Source of the DNA: Onchocerca volvulus
Lineage: Eukaryota; Nematoda; Chromadorea; Rhabditida; Onchocercidae
Reading direction: 5' to 3'
Length of the DNA stretch: 64,000 nucleotides
Assembly (NCBI GenBank): GCA_000499405.2
Contig: HG738140.1
Span: 12,117,560 to 12,181,559, forward strand
Part shown: piece after piece, positions 54,167 through 64,000 of the stretch
Layout: each line of letters starts with the position of its first letter
How positions within the stretch are numbered: the first letter of the stretch is position 1
Notes under the pieces: model-generated
Told to the model about the DNA's origin: nothing
Seen by the model: only the letters and a program-made list of their open reading frames with translations
The model's database searches: none
Made by a program: the position numbers and the translations under genes

Positions 54167-57100
54167 TTATTTTTCCAAAAGTAAACTCATATCCTCCAGA
54201 CTTTTGATGATATCATCTCGTAATCCTATCGAACTCTGCAAATTAGATTAAATATAATAGAAATAAGCAATTCAAAACAGGCTCATGTGAAAACTAATAC
54301 AATTAAAGGCCAACGGCAACATTTTGGAGAGAATTGGATAATGAAACTATATTTTAACAAAATTCAGCGCAAAGACAAAAATATAATCTTTACTCTTATC
54401 GAAATTTTTTGGAAGTCAACCTAAGATATAATTTAGTGGAAATACGAAACATACCGTATTATTCGCTGAACGTTTCGATGAAATATGAAAAGAAAGTATG
54501 TTTTCGCCAACGATGATATAGGAAATGCCATAACCATTATCAGCCACTGGTCCGAAGCCACCACCGGCAGTAGCAATTTTATGCATGTCCATTTTGGCGT
54601 GTTTTATTTCTTCTGCGCACTGATTCAATGGTGTTTGACTAGTAGAGAGCAAAAAAGTAGGTGGGAATATTCTTTTTAGGAATGGCGACTCAAGTTTCAA
54701 GTAGCGCATAACAATGTACCTATAAAGGAAAACATCATCCTTGCTAATTTTTTTTGATAAATACAAGCTCGATTGTGTTGGATAGAAATATTGTAATTGA
54801 AAAATCAAGGTCAAACTGATGAAAAAGTTCAGTCCTTCGATCAGTAGGTGGATTGAATGTAATTATTTAACGATTAACAATATCAATCTCAATTTATAGC
54901 AGTGCTATTATCACAAACTACACTGAATAATTTGTCAAGGTACAAGTTACAGGAAACAGAAAGACTATTGACTTTTCAAAACAAGTATACGAACTTCAAA
55001 TTCCAAATAATTTTGAATAATAAAAATTTTTTAATATGCTTAGATTTTACAGAGCGAAAAGATGTCGATCAATCCCTTTACCACACATAGCATCACGATA
55101 CATTATTTGATGATAATTGCAGGCAACATGAAGCAATCGCAATCTTTCTTCCTGCTAAAATAAACAGAATATTTATCTAAACCCTCAACATTAAAAGAAT
55201 GTATAAAGAATATGAGATATGAGGGATACAGTAGATAAAAGTTTGAAAGGTCTTTTTATATTGCTTATTTCCAAAAATTTTTGTTTTAAAATATGACCAG
55301 ACTGTTTTAATAAAGTGCTAAAACAGCAAAATGAAAAAAAAAAAATGAAACAGCGAAATCAAACTTACAGTTTGATTTGGATCAAGCATAGCTTGAACAA
55401 AGTCACAACTGTATGAAGAACATGATCGAACAGTTTCTGTTCGTCCCTCTCGGAATAAACGAGCTGTTGCTGCTTCATAAGTCAGAGCAAATTTTCTCTG
55501 ATTCTAAACAAACATCTATAAGAAAGAAGGCTAAAATACACTTGAGTTCGAAAAAAGGTTTTGTGGAAATTTCTGGTATGAGTTATTTAACATTAAAAAA
55601 TTTATATATATACAGATGAAGACGAGTAAGACCAGATTTGCATGCCATGATATTGAAAATTGGAGATTCCGAAGTATAACATAAAAGAAGATCCCTAATG
55701 TAAAACCGTCCAGTCTACGGCTTAATGGAACTGCCATATCATAATAAAAAGAAAGATTATTCTATTAAAACTCTTAGTTTAACATTCAAATAGTTTTTCC
55801 TATGAACTTACACGATAGAAAGCTAGTTGTAAAACCATCTGAAGAAAACCATCTGGTGATACATGCAGCTTTTTTATAAAACCTTTACCATATTTAGTCC
55901 AAATCAATAAAGCCATTTCTACATCTTCAATTAAGGCACACGCTGTTTGGAAACATTTCTTTATTGTGATCTGGAATGAATAAATTTTATTATTTATTTA
56001 GCACATTTGCATGCCAAAGCTGAAAACTTCTTATTTTAAATATATGATTCTCAAGATGTTCAATAAAATGAACCAATTCCAACATACTATTTTAGTCAAT
56101 AGATTGAATGAAATCGATGGTCTGATCGGCCCGACAATATATGGGAATCTAGTTCATTAAATTTTAATGTTCAAAGTAAGCATTAATAGTTCTGGCTAAT
56201 GCTTTATTTTCCGAATTTACAAAACACTGAAAAAAAAAGTTCGCTTTAGTAACAATAATAATAATAATAATTAATTACAATAAATTAATAATTATGACAA
56301 TAATTAATAACAGTAATAAACGAATGAAAGATATGTCGAAATAAAAAAACTAATTACATTTAATTCAGGAGTAGTATGCCATCGTAATAGATCGTGTTTC
56401 GGTATCAATTCAGCTTTTCCATTTACATTTCCATTTTCATCGTAATTATTTTTACCAATTGATTTTATAACACAAAATTCCATTAAATGAGCCAGTACTG
56501 CTGCGTCACCCCTAAAGTATTTCACTGCATTTGCAGGATTTATTGTTAAAAACAAGTTGCGAAAGGAAATCAAAAATAAGTCTAAATTATTAAACAAACA
56601 TATCCTATTAACATGCAAATAATCAATTAGTTACTAAGTAATTTAATAATGAGAATGTACATAACATCTAAAAAATAATTTTTCACAAAAGGATATTGTT
56701 TAGGATATTGTTTTTTTTTTTTTTTTTTCGTTAAGTATATATCGATGTCACTATTGCAAACATTAGTACTGATTACCAACAATATTCATTAGTTCTAAAT
56801 TTATGATCAATGTAGAAATGCTCTATCACCACCAGATCCTTATCCTGATTTTCCAAAAGTATAGCGTTATATTAAGTAGATAATTTATTAATAATAAAGT
56901 TTTCTATCATGAACTTTTTTAAAAATATTCTTTGGTTCCAAGTTTGCCAAGAAAAGCAAATATGAAAAATTACGTGAATTTTCACTATTTCACCAATTTT
57001 ATTAAGAAGATATCACTAACCTCGATTTCATTCCACTTTTACAATCACTAATAGCTTAAACCATTAAATGTAACAGAAAGTTTAAATATTTTTTTTTTTT

Positions 57101-60100
57101 GCGTTACTAATTTATCTTGACAAATAAATTAGTTTGTAATATTAATATCTATAAAAAACAAATTAAAAATTAAATTATAACGAAGAGGTCTTCTAATTTA
57201 GAGACTAAGAATTATTTTTATAAAAAATTCAATAAAAATAATTGAATAACTTCAAAAAAATAGTTTTCAAAGAAAGCGTGAAGTCATCCAATCGCACAGT
57301 TATCTTAGACAAAGTTTTTTTTCAAAACAGTCATATAAATTTAATTCTATCAAAAAAAAAATGGGATAAAGGAAAAAGTACAGGAGCCAGGCAAGCCTCA
57401 ACATACATGATTTTTTGGGACACAATGGCTTAGAAAGTTATCACTATTAACTGATCTTGGGTAGTAATAACAAAAAAGAGATAATAAATATAATGCATGA
57501 TTCATTTATTTTTTGTGCTTTCCTGACATTTCTATTCTGAAATTACAGATGATACAGACATATTTTGCTTCATTCCTACAGCTAAGAATATGTGAAGCTT
57601 GCAGCATTTGATTTGAACTATGGATCAGAATGGACAAGATAAACAAAATGACAAACCAAGAATGTTCAGCATTGACACCAAAACGTCCATTTTTATAAAT
57701 GATGAAATTGAATGATTTATCAAACCATCGATCATAACCGGTACCGTGCAATAAACTCTTAGCCCAATAATCTAATTTTGATGAGTCATTCTAAATCCAG
57801 TCATAAATTTAGTAATAAAATCAGTTTTTTGATAATTGAAAAAATACTAATTTCAAAATAATGTCAGGTAGTACCAAAATATTCAAGCATACAATCAATC
57901 GAAATCACCACATTAAGAGAATGCTGTCCTAGGGAATGTTTCAGGAATTTTCTAATTATTGTCTTAGAAACCTATCAAGAAAAAAGAAGTAACAACATAC
58001 GGGATCATAAAAAACTTCATGTTCATCTAATATGACAACAAATGCAGCCTTTTCAATTGCATGTAACGAAAATTGATTAATCCCGGAAGTAAAATAATTT
58101 CTGCGTGCTTGAGCCCATATATCCCGATCACCGGCTGTTAAAGCAGCAATGTACTTTTCTTCAACATCTGAGTTGATTTTTTCATTTAATATCGCTTCAA
58201 AACCTTTCTGCAGTTCGCATGGCTCATATAACCTATAAAAAATGAATCACTTATGAGTTGCTTGGAAGCAACTATCGATTAGAAGTATTCGGTTTGATAG
58301 TTCATGAGTTTTAAATCATTAAAGATCAGAAAAGGCCCAACTTTTACGATGATAAATTTTTTGAAGAGTCTTTTGCAAGAAATAGTCAGTAGGTTTTTCA
58401 ATTAATTCTAATGGTACGAATGTTTATCTTTATATTTTAGTCCACCCGCGCTTTTAGCTGCTAAATATTAAATAAATAATATAAAACTCCGAACATTTAA
58501 AGAACCATGCCAAATCTTCAGTTCTATTCAAAAATCCATAGGTGTTCTTTTTAATTCTTTTTTTATAAAAAAGCCTCATACTTCGGAATTTCTGACAAGA
58601 TATCTGCAGTTTTTTTTTCTTTTCTTGAATCCTTTATATTTCGCTTCTTTTCTCTTCAGTTCATTTAATAATCTCTAAATCATAATCCATTTCATGGCTT
58701 TTATGACAAAAAATCCATAAAATGTTTAAAATGAAATATTTCCTTAACTCCATTTAGCAACGAAATTCCGAGTTTCTTAAAGAATTGACCTTTTCCCATT
58801 ATGAATGGCTAGACGAAACCAATGGCCATTACAATACACGACAATATGTTTGGCATCATTCCAATGATGAAATTTATCCTTTTCCAAACATGGCACGCGA
58901 CAACTGTTGAACAGTCGTTCATATTGAGCAGTACAGAACGGTATTTTGTACTGTGATAAGAATGAAAACTGTAAAGAGAAAACTTCTTATTCGGCAGAAT
59001 CGCAATTTTCTGAATAATTAATATATTTAACCCTTTGTTTATTTAATGGGGATTCCAATTTTCGCAATTATGATATACAAAATTTGTCAAATCATTTGAC
59101 ACTCATATCGTCATCGTTCAGCTAGTTTCTCTTCCAAAGTTGGAGAAATCTTGTTTCGAAAACTAACCGGTTTTATTTCCTGTCGTTCTATCTTTCGTCG
59201 AAATAAAAGTGCTGCCCAAGTCACTAAAGCAGCACGGGCAGCTTGATTATGCGTCGAATGTCCCATGATTGAATCAAAGCCATAATAATTACTGGAAAAT
59301 AATTATTTAAAAAATTAATAAAACATATCTAGCAATAGAAATTAACTTCGTTGAACAGAAGAAAAAGAAAAGAAAAACCAACCTATTAATCATTATCGGT
59401 GAACGCTGTCGTAAATAAACAAATTCCATCCACCAATCTGCGACATAATTGATGGAAAGGAAGGATTTAATGATTAGATACCATTGCAAATGCCGTCCAA
59501 TTCCATTTCGAAATTCCTCTGTAAGCTGAACTAGTTCGTCATATTCCTCATCTGTGCACACCGGACGCATAGTACAAAGATGCTGAAATTTTTTTTTTAC
59601 TTCGATTTTTCTTTTCAATTACCATCACAGAAAGTTGCACTTATAATCATGACATTCCCTAACGGAGTAAACATGATTATTAATGGGTCTGCCAAATAGT
59701 TTTTTACGCATATGAATTATTGTTACTCTATTTTTTAAATTCATGCTACCTTATCAAGGGTATCGTTTAATCGCGGTAATGGTAAATGAGGCAAAGCTCC
59801 TTGAAATGAATGTAACATCAAACCGCTTTTTGATAGCAAATGTAAGATAACCTGTAAATAGAAAATAATTTAGTAAATGAATTCCTTCACGAATAAAAAG
59901 TCTACTTATTCTTGAATTCAGTTAGCCAATATGTTTTAGTGGATAATCTACAAGAGAAAACCTTTTCATGAATCTCAAAATATAAATGAATAACTATCAT
60001 TCATGACAGATGATTTAAATACAAATCATATCGAAGTTATCAAATTATTGTTAGCAACAACTGATTGAAAAAAAATTATAAAATACAGAAACAAAATGTT

Positions 60101-62989
60101 AACTTACCAACCACAACTTTGACGCCTTCGAAAGTGGTTGTAAACGTGGATTCTCATACATCCAACCCTTATAGAGCAAAAAACATTTAAGACTTAAACG
60201 GATGAATTGAATTATCATGAACCATACGAAAATACCATACAGCATTAATGAGAGTGCTTGCGAAAACATTCCATTTCTGCAAAAACTGAGTAATGATGAC
60301 AAATTTTAGAAAGAAAATATTCTCCAAAAAATACGGAGAAAAATAATTTAAGTAGTCATGCAGTCATACTAAACTTAATTATTTTAAGTTTCCTTGTATC
60401 TAAATTAACTGAGTTGTTTAAGTCTGAAAAAGCCGTAGAAAATGAGAATGATAGCATATTGTTTATGAAAAATAAAAAGGGCATTTTAATTTAATACTTG
60501 GTAAAAAATGTTCTTGTATGCAATGCAATTAAATAAATTTTCAAATAGAATTTATACTGAAATTCAAACAGAAACAAATAGTAAAGTAGCTGTAGTTGTA
60601 ATTTCTAAGGATGGAAAAGAAGTTATAAAAAAAAGTTACCCAAAAAATAAGCTGAAGATATTATGCTGCAATAAATACACCACACCAAATGAAAGGTCAT
60701 AATGAAAAGCCGATAAAAGGTTGATTGCAAATATAATTATGCACATTGTATATGCATTTGCTGGGAAGATACCATTATAAAAGTTATTCTACAATGAATG
60801 ATCTTAATTCATGTTTTTTAATTTGACAGATGGAATGAAGCAAAGTTAATGAAAATATCTTTTAGAAATGAATTATAGCTAGAATATCAAATGTTGACTG
60901 AAAAAGAAAGAGATGTGACATTTACACAGTCTCATAACTTTAAATTTTTTTAAATAACCTGTTGAGTATAATAAAAGACTTTTAAAGAGAGAGAAAGGTA
61001 GTAAAAAGAATGGGTAATATTTTGTTTATGAATATATATAAATAAAAATGTAAATGTAAAAATATTATTTACACAACGTTTCAAATTCTTTACCGATTGA
61101 TTTGAAATTTTGATACAATGTTGCATTTAAATAAGTGCGTGTTTCAATATAGATATACCTACTTTTTTTTACGTCAGCGTAAGGATAAATATGTTTTCCG
61201 CCAAAACGCAGCAAGGACAAACATGTTTCCCGCCTAAATGCTTCGATTGATAGATAAAAAAAAGTGAGATCGACCAATCATAAAGCGATCCTGGAGATCA
61301 GGAAAGGAGAAAGAGCCAAGAAAGGATTAAAAAAGTCCGATTTGGAGCAGAATCAATTAAAGTTCAACAACAATTCGAATTCAACAGACAGTTCAGTTCG
61401 GAGTTTTTACACCGATACAGCGATAGTTTTACAACGACACGGAACAACGCAGAAACAGCAGCAAATCGACAGTCAAGGAGTTTTATTTTTTTCTACGGGC
61501 GAAAAAGGAAAGAATAATCTAATGAGCAATTTGCTTGGATATTCCCAAATAATTTCGAGGACAATTCGAGTGCAATCAACCTGCTTTAATTCATCCAAAT
61601 AATACCTTGCAAAGACAAGACATAGGTCATCGTACTTGCAAAGCGGAAAAAATACGACGATTAAGAAAACAAAGAATGGCTCAAATGCGAGCAGGGGATG
61701 TGCAGCCAGACTTAAGGATGTACGGTTGCAAACACGACTGAGAGTGGTTGAAAACGTCAACGAGAAACACAGATCAACTTTAAAAACGACTCCATGCTCA
61801 GCAATCACGCGATTACAATCACCTTGCATTCCGGTAATTATAGTTGATAATTATAATTTGAGTCCGCATGTTTCCATCGGCACTATGACTGAAGTGTGTT
61901 TTTGTGTTTTTATTGCAAGGCTTTGAAATTTAATGGAGAAACGAAAAAACAATGTGTTGCGTCGCCAAAAAAATTGAACTTCCTCAACCTGGAGAACCAT
62001 CACAGCCATTAGAAACTTTGTTTGCCGATATACCGCAGAATCAAAGCATTCCTTATCTAAAATCAGAAAATACAATTCGTATTTCCAAATGAAGTTGTTC
62101 GACACAGAAATCGTAACAATTCAATTCATGCCAACTTTCAAAGTGAAAGGACAAATTTATCGTAAACCAGCTCCCTGCTTCCATGCTAGATGGTCAATAT
62201 AAATTCCTACAAATGTATTTCATCGGTGATAGCAATGATGAATTGAATGCATGCTGCAAGATTTATGCCGACATAAAAAGGTTCATCATTTCCAAACTGC
62301 AACAGCTCCTTCACGAAAAAAACAATTTAATGCATTTATTCAAAACAACAATTGAGATGATGAATCTATACATACAAGATTCTTATTCATGCTGACAAAC
62401 TGTCTCCAGTAGAACACGTGAGAAGATTCAATGGTCCAACAAAAGATGAAGGGGCAATTATTATAGTCCGAGATCAATTCTAACCTAAAAATAGCTGATC
62501 GACCATGCGGAGCGTGACCCAGTATAACTAGTAGTCGTATAAAAATGTAACTTTCAAAACCTTTTTCTTCGATTTGACAAATAAATCAGGTATATAGTGC
62601 TATTTAAGTTGTTGCTTCTTAAATAAAAATATATCTGGAGAAAGAGTGGAAATACGAATTTCATTTTTTTCGTAGGTGTTAATTCTTTCAGTATGTTACA
62701 TCACTACTAAATTTCTCAAGATAAAACTAATTTCATAAAAGTAATTTCTCACAGATAAAACTTTCAAATTTCACTGAAATTCAAAAGAAATAAAATCTTC
62801 CAACTCATAAATTTAACATACTTTGAAACGTGCAATACGTTTTTTGTAAGTCCGAAAGAATGAATGTAAAATTTCATTAAGCAATTTTTGATCATATGAT
62901 ACAGATATACCATCATGTGTTAATGAAACGGATAATGCCGCAACACTGTGTGCTTCTGCCATTGCTTCTTTTTCTTCAACAAACGACAT
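54167..62989 (-). CDS. cpt-1: Carnitine O-palmitoyltransferase 1 (CPT-1)
   Basis: Outer mitochondrial membrane enzyme that moves long-chain acyl groups from CoA to carnitine, the rate-limiting entry to beta-oxidation. Fifteen minus exons, 780 residues (mammalian about 773), all phases agreeing: 62989-62822, 60788-60640, 60276-60108, 59851-59750, 59582-59383, 59291-59168, 58968-58790, 58232-58001, 57790-57657, 56511-56358, 55970-55812, 55503-55369, 55154-55051, 54719-54455, 54235-54167. Exons 2 and 3 encode the two membrane segments ([40 protein letters not shown]). The catalytic domain shows [42 protein letters not shown] (catalytic His494; the usual Trp after Leu is Met), [27 protein letters not shown] and [17 protein letters not shown]. 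Nine residues precede the conserved MAEAH start, so the internal ATG at 62962 may be the true start. Intron 1 holds a Helitron relic. Confidence 0.95.
56253..56270. repeat. (AAT)n microsatellite in a cpt-1 intron
   Basis: About six AAT units in an AT-rich intron between exons 10 and 11 of cpt-1. Confidence 0.8.
61150..61230. repeat. GC-richer motif pair shared with the chitin synthase MITE
   Basis: AATATGTTTTCCGCCAAAAC and AAACATGTTTCCCGCC occur here in tandem, about 50 bases apart. The loop of the MITE at 32761-32820 carries, in reverse complement, AAACATGTTTACCGCCAAAA and also CGGCGGGAAAGG-like sequence. It may mark the edge of a transposon insertion beside the Helitron relic. Confidence 0.4.
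61620..62500 (+). mobile_element. Helitron relic (Helitron-like N-terminal domain) inside cpt-1 intron 1
   Basis: Plus-strand fragments in changing frames match, in the right order, the N-terminal region of Helitron Rep/helicase proteins. A repeat-like arginine-rich lead ([12 protein letters not shown]) comes first, then [17 protein letters not shown] with its CxxC (about 61894-61960), [20 protein letters not shown] (about 61971-62030), [14 protein letters not shown] (about 62137-62180), [20 protein letters not shown] (about 62217-62276) and [17 protein letters not shown] (about 62411-62461). Stops and frameshifts separate the pieces. No Rep HUH motif or helicase was found, so only a 5' internal segment survives. 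The family match is from memory of typical Helitron proteins. It lies antisense to cpt-1. Confidence 0.85.
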
Positions 62990-64000
62990 TACAAATTATG
63001 AGTGATTTCGTAATATATTAATTTCTTATCTTCTTATTAAATCCCCTTCTTGAAAAATTTATCGTTATCAGGGTTTGAAGTACTTTGAAATAATGACATT
63101 CTTTGTAGTGATGACATTCTTTGTAGTGATTTGACATTCTTTGTAGTGTTTATCTGCCATTCTTTGCACAAAATCCCCATAAAAATTAGTGTAATAATTA
63201 CTAAAGTAAATTCAAAAAAAAAACAAATCAAACTTAAACAAAAATTAATAAATCAATTAAAAAAACAAATCTTTTTTTGGTTGATTCATATATTTATCAG
63301 AATCAAAACAAAAATTCAAAATCAATTCCGTGATACTACAAGTAGATATTGTAAATACTTATCAGGACTAAAAGTTCTATTTTATAAATTTGAATATAGA
63401 AAGAACATGTATACTAAAAACCAAAAAAATTAAAAAAATTCCAAACTATCTAAATTAAAAATATGGTAATAAATAAGAATAATGAATGATAAGATACCCG
63501 ATATTAAAGAAAATTATGGCACATAAACCGAAATCTTGTTATGAACCACTAGTAGCTATCACTTAATAGAATGGAAAAGAGTTCTTGATGAGTAATTTTT
63601 GAAAGGGGACAAAGTGCAAAGTCCATAAAACACAAGACATACGAAGTGTACTTCTCATAACAACATCCAATGATCCACTACGTCATTAACCAGATCGCTG
63701 TGACGGAAAAAAAAAAAAGTGGATCGAAACATTCGCTTCTGCTCAGTCATCTTTTTTTCACGAGTATCAGTATATGTTCATAAATATTTTATGGATTTTG
63801 ATCAATTTTAATAAATAAAGCATTTTTTTTATTCGGTTGAAAAGCCATCAATGGTAAATATGAAAACTTAGCCGAAAAAGTAAAATGAAAATAAACTCAA
63901 ACGTACAATAAGAAATGTAATCTATTCAAGATGGATTTCCTGCCATTCATAGTTTTCCATCGATTTTTTCCTGTTGCCATTTTTCCCTCTGTTAAGGCTA
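62990..64000. other. 5' flank of cpt-1, no further gene seen
   Basis: AT-rich DNA. TTTTTCAAG on the minus strand at about 63050-63060 could be a spliced-leader acceptor for cpt-1. Short frames at 63037-63231 and 63131-63433 are low-complexity and not called. Confidence 0.4.
63094..63149. repeat. Three-copy tandem repeat upstream of cpt-1
   Basis: TGACATTCTTTGTAGTGA occurs three times with a period of 17-20 bases, about 105-160 bases upstream of the cpt-1 ATG. A partial fourth copy (CCATTCTTTGCA) follows. Confidence 0.8.

Noticed and set aside
61264..61602. 112-codon plus-strand frame before the Helitron relic
   Set aside because: Glutamine/serine-rich and possibly part of the same transposon, but no recognisable Helitron block, so not claimed as a gene.
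61473..61829. 118-codon minus-strand frame in cpt-1 intron 1
   Set aside because: Opposite strand to the Helitron remnants and without motif; likely a shadow of the relic.

Overview
The window reads as nuclear DNA of a parasitic nematode, most likely a filarial or other Spirurina-type worm. It is strongly AT-rich. Genes are split into many short exons with introns of roughly 70-1000 bases, and most acceptors are the nematode TTTTCAG/TTTTTAG type. Several first exons sit just after a TTTCAG that looks like a spliced-leader acceptor, and the gene set is typical of nematodes (a class of chitin synthase, ASH-2, deoxyhypusine synthase, CPT-1). Most exons are too short to be seen as long ORFs, so I rebuilt the models by joining exons whose phases agree. 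For every model below except the two small orphan genes, the family-conserved order of motifs supports the chain.

Layout, plus strand, left half. 1-11475: 3' part of an ACF1/BAZ1A-type chromatin remodelling subunit (DDT, WHIM, PHD, bromodomain). Its first visible intron holds an antisense, decayed BEL/Pao LTR retrotransposon (233-3067). 12827-17132: ASH-2 (atypical PHD plus SPRY). 17594-20389: deoxyhypusine synthase, close enough behind ash-2 to suggest an operon. 20390-28846: a gene-poor stretch that contains one candidate three-exon 66-residue gene spanning 21052-26242. 28847-44700: a 32-exon chitin synthase of about 1670 residues. Its introns carry a foldback MITE-like element (32683-32911), a 30-bp minisatellite (31246-31443) and one arm of an inverted dispersed repeat.

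Right half. 46868-47373 (minus): candidate 87-residue, three-exon gene of unknown family. 48466-50435 (plus): CHMP2/VPS2 ESCRT-III subunit. 51452-53348 (minus): ALKBH7, a mitochondrial 2-oxoglutarate dioxygenase. 54167-62989 (minus): carnitine palmitoyltransferase 1, 15 exons and 780 residues, whose first intron contains a broken Helitron on the plus strand. 62990-64000: no gene seen.

Functional grouping is loose. Two chromatin regulators (ACF1-like, ASH-2) lie next to each other, and two mitochondrial metabolism genes (ALKBH7, CPT-1) lie in series on the minus strand. From memory, the nearest C. elegans relatives of these genes nearly all lie on chromosome II, so the window probably preserves an ancestral linkage group. 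I saw no tRNA, rRNA or CRISPR array and no bacterial-type operon. The most novel items are the two small orphan genes, the MITE and the Helitron relic.
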